NCBI GenBank assembly: GCA_012798275.1
Contig: JAAZNO010000007.1
Coordinates: forward strand, 1 to 6,519
Direction of reading: 5' to 3'
Source: Chloroflexota bacterium
GTDB lineage: Bacteria > Chloroflexota > Anaerolineae > B4-G1 > SLSP01
Length of the DNA stretch: 6,519 nt
Positions within the stretch are counted from its first letter, which is position 1. Each line of letters begins with the position of its first letter. The notes beneath the pieces were generated by a model. The model saw only the letters and a program-made list of their open reading frames with translations, was not told where the DNA came from and made no database searches. Below are positions 1 to 5,850 of this stretch, one piece after another. The position numbers were made by a program, and so were the translations under genes.

Positions 1-147
1 CGCCGTTGGGGAGGGGGCAGGGGGAGGGGCAAAAGCTACAGCTCACAAAGGTTCATCTATTGCCATCGAGCTACCTGAGGCCAGGCTGAACAATGATCGC
101 ACATTTTCATTTTTGGATGATGTGCGCCAGCACATGGCGTCTCCTTC
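1..147. repeat. 147-bp interspersed repeat, copy A (left end cut by window edge)
   Basis: This stretch aligns without gaps to 4460-4606 in the same orientation. I count 20 mismatches, about 86% identity. The best conserved blocks are 1-30 (a G-rich run), 42-57, 101-110 and 112-147. Base 1 corresponds to the first base of the right arm of the 17-bp hairpin in copy B, so the rest of the element probably continues to the left outside the window. It lies about 100 bp beyond the 3' end of the PrsW gene, as copy B lies at the 3' end of the glycosyltransferase gene. No coding sequence is recognisable in it. It could be a non-autonomous mobile element or a repeated 3' structural element. Confidence 0.9.
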
Positions 148-246
148 GCAAATAGTGAGAAGAGAGTTGTCATAGCCTCTGCTTAGAAAATCAGTAAATC
201 TCAAAATCATTTGCATGGAAAATGTGACGCAAACTTCAGGCTGCTT
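148..246. other. Spacer between PrsW stop and repeat copy A
   Basis: This is about 100 bp of AT-richer sequence immediately downstream of the PrsW stop codon. I see no open frame with a ribosome-binding site and no GC-rich hairpin followed by a T-run in the minus direction, so no intrinsic terminator can be called for the PrsW operon here. Confidence 0.6.
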
Positions 247-1239
247 TCAGGCGGCCATGTGCAACGCGACGATCTCCTGCTCCAGTTGCTGCAGACGCGG
301 GTCGGCTTTGGCGTCGCCTCCTTGCACCCGGTGGAAGGCGAAAGCGGCTTCGGTGATGGTGTTGAAATAGTGCACGACCTTGCGCCAGTGCTGCAGGTTG
401 CCGGTGAACAGGGCTTGAGCCTGAACCCGCCAGCGCTGCCACGGCGAGGTGAGCACGGCGATCTCTTCCTCGCGGAATTGCAGGCTGTCGGCGTAACGCT
501 CCATGAAGCGGCGAATGTGCCGTTGCTCCAGGAAGCGGGAGGCGAGGATGACGCCGAATAAAAACACGATGGCGATCCAATCCCCTACGGCGGCGAGCAC
601 GAGGGGCGCCGGGCTTTCCACGTAGCCGGTGAACGTGGCGAAGGTGTTGTGATACGCATGGGCGGCCATCGCCAGGCCAAATCCCAGCAGCGGCAGCAGC
701 CCCTTGAGCCAGGGGGAGCGCATCTCCAGCGCCAGGGCGATCCCCAACCCCGTGAAACCGGTGTACATGGCGTGATTCAGTCCAAAAAGCCCCGCGCGCA
801 GGAGCGCCAGGGAGGTGACGTCGGCCATGCTGCCTTCCCCGTAGGCCCCGAAGAGGTAGAAGGCATTTTCGACCGCCGCGAAGCCGAAACCCGCCATGCC
901 GCCGTAGACCAGCCCGTCGAGGGGGCTATCAATTTCCCGACGGAAGAAGAGAAACAGGATGAGCAACGCCAGCGCCTTGGTGCCTTCTTCGATCAGCGGC
1001 GCCACGACGGAACCGCCGAGCAGTTCGTAGGCGAGGGTGCTGCCGGAAAGCATGGTGATGGGCACGTCGAAAATGACTTCGAAAATCACGGACAGGAGGA
1101 CGGAAGGCACCGCGCCCCACAGAAAAGCCAACGCCAGCAAATACAGCGGCTCCTTCTCGAAGCGGTCCAGCCACCAGAGCACGGCCGCGTAAATCAGCAT
1201 CGGGACAAAGCTGAGAAGCAGAATGCTCAGAACCTCCAT
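247..1239 (-). CDS. PrsW family intramembrane metalloprotease
   Basis: Polytopic membrane protein of 330 residues. The family (PrsW, distantly related to CAAX/abortive-infection proteases) cleaves membrane-embedded substrates such as anti-sigma factors; the substrate here is unknown. Family marks are visible in order: an N-terminal helix followed by WWLDRFEKEP (22-31), the metal-site motif EEGTK (84-88), GFGFAAVEN with Glu124 and Asn125 (117-125), NHAMYTGFTG with His156, and HAYHN with His194 and His197. Seven or eight hydrophobic helices run to about residue 235. The last 95 residues are soluble and charged and end in a possible short coiled coil (about 313-327); this tail is longer than the catalytic core needs and may be a lineage-specific cytoplasmic domain. 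The ATG has a GGGAGG site five bases upstream (1245-1250). It starts 26 bp after the DUF362 stop codon, so the two are probably co-transcribed. Family assignment is firm; the biological role is not. Confidence 0.93.
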   Translation of the reverse strand: MEVLSILLLSFVPMLIYAAVLWWLDRFEKEPLYLLALAFLWGAVPSVLLSVIFEVIFDVPITMLSGSTLAYELLGGSVVAPLIEEGTKALALLILFLFFRREIDSPLDGLVYGGMAGFGFAAVENAFYLFGAYGEGSMADVTSLALLRAGLFGLNHAMYTGFTGLGIALALEMRSPWLKGLLPLLGFGLAMAAHAYHNTFATFTGYVESPAPLVLAAVGDWIAIVFLFGVILASRFLEQRHIRRFMERYADSLQFREEEIAVLTSPWQRWRVQAQALFTGNLQHWRKVVHYFNTITEAAFAFHRVQGGDAKADPRLQQLEQEIVALHMAA

Positions 1240-1244
1240 AGACG

Positions 1245-1250
1245 CCTCCC
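1245..1250 (-). promoter_or_regulatory. Ribosome-binding site of the PrsW gene
   Basis: GGGAGG on the minus strand, five bases before the ATG at 1239. It lies in the 26-bp gap after the DUF362 stop codon and fixes the PrsW start. Confidence 0.75.
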
Positions 1251-1265
1251 GTCAGGTTGCCGTGC

Positions 1266-4085
1266 TCAGGATTTGCGGCGGCGGGACAACAGCGCACCCA
1301 CCCCGCCGAGTGCCAGACCCATGCCCCCCAGAACTGCCGCGCCTTGCAGCAGCGTCTTGGTCTCCACGCTGGGGAGCACGGCCCCTTCCAACCCGGCCTC
1401 CGCGCCGTAGCTGCTGAAGAGCTGTCCCCACGGCGTCTTGAGGGCTTCCTGTACCCGCTTGCGCCCTACCACGGGATACCAGTAGACGTTGTGATAGAAG
1501 TTGCTGGCGAAGTAGGACCAGGGGACGAGCGGCCCGCGCAGCAGCAGCTCCTCGAACGGTTTGAGCGCCCCGTGATAGATCATTTTCTGCCCGCGGCTGG
1601 CGAAGGTGTCTTCCTGCACGAAGTTCCATCGTTCTTGCGTCGCCTCTACGTCGCCGACGAATTCGATCTCCTGCGGATTGCCGACCCCCAGGCCCAGGTC
1701 GTGCGCGATACGGATGAAGGGGATGTTCATGGGATCGAAGCCCTGGAGCATGGCCGAGGTGGCGTCAATGGCGACTTGATCCGCCGACGCCAACAGCACG
1801 TTCTTCTCGTGCCAGTGCATGGCGCGTGGGCCGGGGCCGTCGCCGGCGAACGTGCCGTCCATCACCGCGAAGAGCCCGGGGTGAATGTCTTGCTGAATCA
1901 TCAGCAGATCCACCAGCGTCTCGTGAATCACACTGTGGGTCCAGTGCCGTTTGCGTCCCAGCAGGCCCCCGAAAGCGTTTTTCATCGCGCCGGTGATGGT
2001 CGTGAAGACGTGCGTGTTGTGCAGGAAAATGCCATTCCCCACGAAGCTGGGGGTGGTCTCCATGGTGAAGTCGTACAGATAGGGCGTGTCCGAGGCGATG
2101 GTCTCGACGGCGGTGACATGATCCCAGGCAATCGCCGGGTGGGCCAGTGTCGCCAGCGCTTCGATGTCCTCCCGATAGCGTCCCTCGGTGTCGGCCTGGC
2201 GGAAGAGCTCGATGAAATAGTCCATCACCGGGCGCACGGGTTGAACCCGCCCGTGTTCGATGGCGTTAACCCAGTACATATGTCCCGTGGCTGCCTGTGT
2301 GAAGCCGAGTTCCTGGCGCACCCGCTGGAATTGTCCCGGATCTACGGGGATGGTGTCCCAATCGCTGAGACGCCGACCGGATTTGCGGTGTTCGATCAGT
2401 GCCTCGAACTGTTCTTGCTTGTGGCGGACCCGAAAGTGTACCCATTGCGCCAGCGTCAGCAATTCATCTCCGTAGATGTTGATCTCTGTGTGGCGTTTGG
2501 GGGCCATGGTGGCACGGCCCGCGTGAGGGGGGAGCGCCTTGCGGAAGGCGACGATCCCCAAACGGGTGAGGAGCAGCTGCAGCTGATTTGCCAGGACTTC
2601 GCTGTTGGAGAGGACATGCAGGCCGTCCCTTCTTCCCATGCTCCCCTTGCCATCCAGGTAGCCATTGAGGAAGGCCGCAATTTCCTCATCGGGGCAGCGG
2701 AACAGCAGGGCCGGCAAGCGCTTGTTGGCGGGCTGGAGGGGGATCGGCAGCCCCAGGGCCACGAAGAGGTCGCGGAGCTGCACGCTGTCCACATAGCAAT
2801 CGTGGCTGTGAGGGCGACAGGTCACCTCAAGGCCAAAGAGCTCGCGGGTCAACTGGAAGAAGTCGTCGCGCAGGGCCGGGTCGCTGTGAGTCCACCAGAA
2901 ACGACAGGTGACGCGCATGGGGCGAACCCAGCCGCTGGCCAGGAAATAGCCCATCCAACGCCAAAATGCAGGTGACGTTTGTTCAGGGAAGTGGGTCCTG
3001 GGCTCCACGTGCCGTTGAGGAATGTCGTAGCGCTTCAGGATGTGTTGGAGCGCCAGCCACGGAACGTTGCGCGCCGCGGCGAGCTCCTCCAGCGAGCTGC
3101 CGTCGAGATAGGCCTGGACGACCTCGCGTTGATATTCAACCGGATAGCGGTAGCCGGGGCGGAAGGGGATGTCCTCCACACGTATGGTGGTGACGTCCTC
3201 CAAATCCGGTGTGGCCTGGGGCAGAGGCTGACTGACGCCCGGCACCTGCAGGCGCCGGGGGATGGCGATGCGATCCCCGACCTGCAGTTCTGAGGCCTTG
3301 CGCCAACCGGTGGGGGTGCGGAAGGGATGTTCGCCGGAGACGGTGACCTCGCGCCCGGTTCGGGTGTGTACGCGCCACAACGGCTGTCCGTTGGCGGGAG
3401 TGCGCCAGAAGAAGGCGGTTGACTGCGGTTCGGCGCCCCACGCTTGCAGGCCAAAGAGCGTGACGGCGGCCGGGACACGTAAGTCGCCGTCGGCCTCCAG
3501 GAGGGGAATCGCGCCTTGCTTCAAGCGGGCTTCTACCAGATCCCCAATGCGTGTCACACTGCCATCGCCGAGCATGATCTCGGTCGCCGGATGGACACAC
3601 TTCACCGTCGGCAGTTGGATGATGTTGTTCCCGATCAGTACTTCTGGGATGGTGACGCCTTCGGGATAGATTTTATCGAGTACCAGGAAGGGCGCTTTGG
3701 GCTGATAGGGCACCCATTTGACTTCGGGCTTGTAGATGTAGACGCAGGGCACGTTGTACTTATCGGTGACGTATTTCTGCTTGTTGTTGCGTTCCCCGTC
3801 ACTCGTATCCACGACCACCGTGTCGTTGTGGACGCCGAGCAGGCGGGTATATCCATCGGCCTGCAACTTGCGGATGACTCCCTCGAGCTGCCAGGGGGCG
3901 GTGGAGCACGCGGGATACCACGTCTGCCATGAGATGTTGATCTTGAGCAGGGTCGGATACTGCGGCGGCAACACCGAGCGGTAATTGGCCAGCTCCATCA
4001 GCCGGGCGTAATCTTCCAGGACGGTCTGCGGACTGGTGCGCACAATGGCGACTTTGCCGCGCCCGGTGAAATCCTTGTGTGACAT
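1266..4085 (-). CDS. DUF362 domain protein precursor containing an intein
   Basis: The 939-residue precursor has exteins at 1-162 and 691-939 and an intein at 163-690. The spliced product would be 411 residues. The host belongs to the DUF362 family, whose biochemical role is poorly defined; some relatives carry ferredoxin-type clusters, but I see no CxxCxxC motif here. Family signs are the N-terminal strand KVAIVRTSP (11-19), a segment around 57-71 (YPACSTAPWQLEGVI), and the hallmark LPTVK joined to THVFTTITGAMKNAFGGLL, restored exactly when the intein is removed. The extein C-terminus has a Gly/Ala-rich hydrophobic helix (about 910-932) followed by RRRKS, which looks like a tail membrane anchor. 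No signal peptide is visible. The ATG has AGGAGG at 4094-4099, eight bases upstream. The PrsW gene follows after 26 bp. Without splicing the conserved motif would be broken, so activity probably depends on it. The family call is firm; function is unknown. Confidence 0.92.
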   Translation of the reverse strand: MSHKDFTGRGKVAIVRTSPQTVLEDYARLMELANYRSVLPPQYPTLLKINISWQTWYPACSTAPWQLEGVIRKLQADGYTRLLGVHNDTVVVDTSDGERNNKQKYVTDKYNVPCVYIYKPEVKWVPYQPKAPFLVLDKIYPEGVTIPEVLIGNNIIQLPTVKCVHPATEIMLGDGSVTRIGDLVEARLKQGAIPLLEADGDLRVPAAVTLFGLQAWGAEPQSTAFFWRTPANGQPLWRVHTRTGREVTVSGEHPFRTPTGWRKASELQVGDRIAIPRRLQVPGVSQPLPQATPDLEDVTTIRVEDIPFRPGYRYPVEYQREVVQAYLDGSSLEELAAARNVPWLALQHILKRYDIPQRHVEPRTHFPEQTSPAFWRWMGYFLASGWVRPMRVTCRFWWTHSDPALRDDFFQLTRELFGLEVTCRPHSHDCYVDSVQLRDLFVALGLPIPLQPANKRLPALLFRCPDEEIAAFLNGYLDGKGSMGRRDGLHVLSNSEVLANQLQLLLTRLGIVAFRKALPPHAGRATMAPKRHTEINIYGDELLTLAQWVHFRVRHKQEQFEALIEHRKSGRRLSDWDTIPVDPGQFQRVRQELGFTQAATGHMYWVNAIEHGRVQPVRPVMDYFIELFRQADTEGRYREDIEALATLAHPAIAWDHVTAVETIASDTPYLYDFTMETTPSFVGNGIFLHNTHVFTTITGAMKNAFGGLLGRKRHWTHSVIHETLVDLLMIQQDIHPGLFAVMDGTFAGDGPGPRAMHWHEKNVLLASADQVAIDATSAMLQGFDPMNIPFIRIAHDLGLGVGNPQEIEFVGDVEATQERWNFVQEDTFASRGQKMIYHGALKPFEELLLRGPLVPWSYFASNFYHNVYWYPVVGRKRVQEALKTPWGQLFSSYGAEAGLEGAVLPSVETKTLLQGAAVLGGMGLALGGVGALLSRRRKS
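1290..1358 (-). other. C-terminal membrane-anchor segment of the DUF362 protein
   Basis: Residues 910-932 of the precursor are almost wholly Gly, Ala, Leu, Val and Met (for example GGMGLALGGVGALL), followed by the positive tail RRRKS. This looks like one transmembrane helix with a cytoplasmic basic end. The helix is rich in small residues, a property often seen in substrates of intramembrane proteases, and a PrsW gene is next in the operon. A sorting signal was considered, but no conserved sorting motif precedes the helix. Confidence 0.65.
2016..3599 (-). mobile_element. Intein (528 aa) with LAGLIDADG endonuclease domain
   Basis: This is an in-frame protein-splicing element, precursor residues 163-690. 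Splicing signals: Cys163 opens block A (CVHPATEIMLGDGSVTRIGD). Block B is VTVSGEHPF with His253; Ser250 stands in the position of the usual Thr of TxxH. Block F is YLYDFTMETTPSFVGNG. Block G is IFLHN with His689-Asn690, and the +1 extein residue is Thr691. The first residue Cys, the C-terminal His-Asn and the +1 Thr are a complete set, so splicing is predicted to work. Between the splicing halves are a helix-turn-helix-like segment (313-357), a LAGLIDADG domain with motifs at 377-385 and 472-481, and a second helix-turn-helix-like segment (583-630). The size is at the large end for endonuclease-containing inteins. The insertion sits between Lys162 and Thr691 of the DUF362 KTH motif, in keeping with the preference of inteins for conserved sites. 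Confidence 0.95.
2643..2957 (-). other. LAGLIDADG endonuclease core of the intein, probably inactive
   Basis: This region spans precursor residues 377-481. The first motif is WMGYFLASG (377-385) and the second LNGYLDGKG (473-481), the latter followed by the typical SNSEVLANQLQLLLTRLGI. In active enzymes the eighth position of each motif is Asp or Glu and coordinates the catalytic metal. Here it is Ser384 (codon at 2934-2936) and Lys480 (codon at 2646-2648). The fold is therefore recognisable but cleavage is unlikely. Confidence 0.8.
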
Positions 4086-4093
4086 AACGCTAA

Positions 4094-4099
4094 CCTCCT
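4094..4099 (-). promoter_or_regulatory. Ribosome-binding site of the DUF362 gene
   Basis: A complete AGGAGG on the minus strand, eight bases before the ATG at 4085. It supports this start over internal Met codons, and it is the strongest ribosome-binding site in the window. Confidence 0.85.
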
Positions 4100-4110
4100 G
4101 CGAAAATGGC

Positions 4111-4136
4111 CCCGAATGAACACGAATTTCACGAAT
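4111..4136. repeat. Three spaced CGAAT-centred direct repeats
   Basis: On the plus strand CCCGAAT (4111-4117), CACGAAT (4121-4127) and CACGAAT (4130-4136) recur at 9-10 bp spacing. They lie 12-37 bp upstream of the DUF362 ribosome-binding site, so they could be an operator, or the remnant of a dispersed spacer repeat of a kind common in some bacterial genomes. The spacing is close to one helical turn. Confidence 0.45.
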
Positions 4137-4342
4137 AAGATGAGAAATTCCTGGCCCCCGGGGCTGCTACGTCCTCAAACACCACGCTTCAGCGCGGTGG
4201 GCCCGTGTCGAACCGGTAAGCCGTCGCCGTCGCTGCTCACGGGTTATGGCTCACAGGGTAACTGTTCAGCCACTGACTAAAAAAACGTAAGATTTCATGA
4301 CAGTTGCTAAAGATTAAGAATCAATTTTTGCCCCCTATCCCC

Positions 4343-4378
4343 TTCCCCTTCCCCCCGCGCTGCACGGGGGAAGGGGAA
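4343..4378. repeat. Hairpin 1 of the foldback element
   Basis: A pyrimidine-rich left arm (4343-4357) pairs with a purine-rich right arm (4365-4378) with one bulged C and a seven-base loop. A run of seven T follows on the plus strand (4380-4386). It would look like an intrinsic terminator for plus-strand transcription, but no plus-strand gene precedes it. Confidence 0.7.
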
Positions 4379-4388
4379 CTTTTTTTGT

Positions 4389-4427
4389 GGGGCTTTGCAA
4401 GCGGGCGTAGCCCGCCTGCAAAGCCCC
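4389..4427. repeat. Hairpin 2 of the foldback element
   Basis: 18-bp arms (4389-4406 and 4410-4427) with one mismatch and a GTA loop, centred on GCGGGC/GCCCGC. A T-rich tract (4429-4437) follows on the plus strand. Confidence 0.8.
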
Positions 4428-4438
4428 CTTATTTTTTC

Positions 4439-4476
4439 CCCCCTCCCCAACGGCGTATGCGCCGTTGGGGAGGGGG
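4439..4476. repeat. Hairpin 3 of the foldback element, perfect 17-bp stem
   Basis: The arms 4439-4455 and 4460-4476 are perfect reverse complements (CGCCGTTGGGGAGGGGG as right arm) around a TATG loop. The right arm is the beginning of the 147-bp repeat and is conserved unchanged as bases 1-17 of the window. On the minus strand no T-run follows, so it is not a classical terminator for the glycosyltransferase, although it could block 3' exonucleases. Confidence 0.85.
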
Positions 4477-4606
4477 CAGGGGGTGGGGCAAAAGCTCCAG
4501 GTCACAAAGGTTCATCCATCGTCGTCTGGCTGCCTGGCGCCGGGCTGAACAGTTACCGCACATTTTCATCCTTGGATGACGTGCGCCAGCACCTGGCGTC
4601 TCCTTC
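4460..4606. repeat. 147-bp interspersed repeat, copy B
   Basis: Same orientation as copy A (1-147), about 86% identical and gapless. It includes the right arm of hairpin 3, the right 15-bp inverted repeat of the foldback element, and a further conserved tail with a small palindrome (CGCCAG-CAC-CTGGCG, 4584-4598). Its right end, 4556-4606, is translated on the minus strand as the last 17 residues of the glycosyltransferase, and 4553-4555 is the stop codon. Confidence 0.9.
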
Positions 4607-5839
4607 AGTATAGCCGCTCTCGAAGTGTTGTCCAGCGTTTCCCTCCAACCGTGTGATGAGCGGTGGGAGCAGGGTGTCCCAATCATAGGCGCGGACGAAG
4701 GCCTGCGCCCGTGCCCCGCGGCGTTGCCGCAACGCCGGGTCCCGCGCCAGGGTGATGCAGGCTTCGGCGAAGGCGACGGCGTCATCTGCCAGCGTCACGG
4801 CTTGCTCCACGTTCGGGAACCCCTCGGCGCCCAGCGTGGTGGAGACGATGGCCCGGCCCGTCGCGGCGGCCTCCAGGATTTTGAAGCGCGTGCCGCCTCC
4901 TACCCGCAGCGGTACGACGTAGACCGTCGCCGCGCGCAGGTAGGGGCGCGTATCGGGGACAGCGCCGGTGATGACGACGCCGGGCACGGCGCGCAGCGCG
5001 TCCAGGCGGGGATGCGGGCGCTGCCCCACGAGGTAGGCGTGCGCCTCCGGCAGGGCGGCGCGGATGCGGGGCCAGACTTCAGCCGCGAACCAGAGCGCGC
5101 CATCCACGTTGGGCCGGAAATCCAGCGTGCCGGTGAAGACGAAGGCGGGCTGTTGGAGCGGGGCGGCCTCTTCCCAGCGGGTGTATTCCGCCACCTCGAG
5201 GCCGTTGGGGATGACGAGCGGCGTGATTCCCGGCGCGAGGCGCTGCAACGCCGCGGCGTCGGCCGTGGAGACCGCCGTCACGAGCTCGGCCCGGCGGCAG
5301 ATGGCCGCCTCATGCCGCCGCAGGCGCCGCCACTGCAGCCACGAATACGCCGCGCCCACCCAGCGGCGCGGGTGACGCAGGTCCGTTTGAAATGCGCGCT
5401 GTTGGAGCAAATACTCGCAGTTGTGAGCGTCGAAGGCCACGCGGGGCGGGTGGGGACGCGCCCACACACGTTCCAGCGCCAGCGTGAGCTCGAGGCCTTC
5501 GACGAGCAACCAATCGAAGGGCTGCGCGTCGAGCCAATCCTGCAGCTGCGCTTCGAAGGCGGCGCTGCGCAGGCGGAAGATCAGGTCGGGCTTCCGCGAG
5601 GTGAGCAGGTCGCGCAGCCGTTGGAAAGGCGCGCGGGTCGGCTGAGGGATCGCCGCCACGCCTTTGAGTCGCGTGCTCAGCGCGGGGGGCATCTCGTCGG
5701 CCTGATCGGGCGTGACGAAAGACAGCAGCCACAGCTCGTGATGCGCTGCCAGCCCGCGCAGAAGCCCCCAATTGCGCAGCGCCGTCCCCTGGCGCGGGGG
5801 ATACGGCAGCTGCGGCGTGAGCATCAGCACGCGGGCCAT
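4553..5839 (-). CDS. Glycosyltransferase family 4-type (group 1) enzyme
   Basis: Predicted GT-B fold glycosyltransferase of 428 residues that moves a sugar from an activated donor, probably in cell-surface polysaccharide synthesis; donor and acceptor cannot be read from sequence. The N-terminal domain opens with MLTPQLPYPPRQGTALRNW (6-24), the glycine-containing loop typical of exosortase/PEP-CTERM-associated sugar transferases (a recalled resemblance). FDAHNCEY lies at 136-143. The C-terminal nucleotide-sugar domain begins near VIPNG (209-213) and FTGTLDFRPN (235-244), and has GGGTRFKILEAAATGRAIV (314-332) with Arg318, Lys320 and Glu323. The ATG has AAGGAG five bases upstream (5845-5850), overlapping the stop of the zinc-finger gene, so coupling is likely. 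Residues 412-428 are encoded by the dispersed 147-bp repeat, which suggests that the natural C-terminus was replaced; the catalytic core is complete, so activity should survive. Confidence 0.9.
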   Translation of the reverse strand: MARVLMLTPQLPYPPRQGTALRNWGLLRGLAAHHELWLLSFVTPDQADEMPPALSTRLKGVAAIPQPTRAPFQRLRDLLTSRKPDLIFRLRSAAFEAQLQDWLDAQPFDWLLVEGLELTLALERVWARPHPPRVAFDAHNCEYLLQQRAFQTDLRHPRRWVGAAYSWLQWRRLRRHEAAICRRAELVTAVSTADAAALQRLAPGITPLVIPNGLEVAEYTRWEEAAPLQQPAFVFTGTLDFRPNVDGALWFAAEVWPRIRAALPEAHAYLVGQRPHPRLDALRAVPGVVITGAVPDTRPYLRAATVYVVPLRVGGGTRFKILEAAATGRAIVSTTLGAEGFPNVEQAVTLADDAVAFAEACITLARDPALRQRRGARAQAFVRAYDWDTLLPPLITRLEGNAGQHFESGYTEGDARCWRTSSKDENVR

Positions 5840-5844
5840 CGCGG

Positions 5845-5850
5845 CTCCTT
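5845..5850 (-). promoter_or_regulatory. Ribosome-binding site of the glycosyltransferase gene, overlapping upstream stop
   Basis: AAGGAG on the minus strand, five bases before the ATG at 5839. Base 5850 is shared with the TAA stop (5850-5852) of the zinc-finger membrane protein gene, an arrangement typical of translational coupling. Confidence 0.85.

Larger units (their letters stand above)
4086..4256. other. Leader region upstream of the DUF362 gene
   Basis: No gene is visible here. On the minus strand it is the 5' region of the DUF362-PrsW operon. It contains the ribosome-binding site AGGAGG (4094-4099), a small hairpin (arms 4180-4188 and 4191-4199, one mismatch), the inverted pair GAATTTC/GAAATTC (4124-4130 and 4144-4150), and three spaced copies of a CGAAT-centred motif (4111-4136). 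I could not find a convincing -35/-10 pair. The promoter may be within the foldback element to the right or may differ from the standard consensus. Confidence 0.5.
4257..4557. repeat. 301-bp foldback element with 15-bp terminal inverted repeats
   Basis: The plus strand reads GGTAACTGTTCAGCC at 4257-4271, and its exact reverse complement lies at 4543-4557. Nested inside are a 9-bp inverted pair, TTTTGCCCC/GGGGCAAAA (4326-4334 and 4485-4493), and three consecutive hairpins (4343-4378, 4389-4427, 4439-4476). There is no open frame with a ribosome-binding site. The size and ends resemble a MITE-type non-autonomous element. The flanking octamers, ctcacagg and cgcacatt, match at only five of eight positions, so a target duplication is not established. 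Similarity to copy A continues about 50 bp beyond the right inverted repeat, so the true unit may be larger than these ends suggest. Confidence 0.6.

Noticed and set aside
1257..2975. Long open frame on the plus strand, antisense to the intein and DUF362 gene
   Set aside because: It is a GC-rich mirror of the real gene: no recognisable domain and biased composition (many His, Arg, Gly, Glu). The minus-strand frame has clear DUF362 and intein motifs.
2016..3599. Reading the insert as an ordinary extra domain of the DUF362 protein
   Set aside because: The insert begins with Cys in a typical block A, ends with His-Asn before Thr, has LAGLIDADG motifs, and its removal restores the family's conserved motif, so an intein is the better explanation.
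4201..4240. Possible tRNA T-loop (GGTTCGAC on the minus strand, 4207-4214)
   Set aside because: The flanking bases do not form a five-pair T stem, and no acceptor, D or anticodon arms could be placed around it.
4343..4437. Hairpins followed by T-runs, resembling intrinsic terminators
   Set aside because: The T-runs follow the hairpins only on the plus strand, where no gene precedes them. In the direction of the real genes the hairpins are followed by A-rich sequence. They are better explained as part of the foldback element.
4304..4613. Short plus-strand open frames across the foldback element
   Set aside because: Their sequence is only the translation of G/C runs and palindromes; no ribosome-binding site and no domain.
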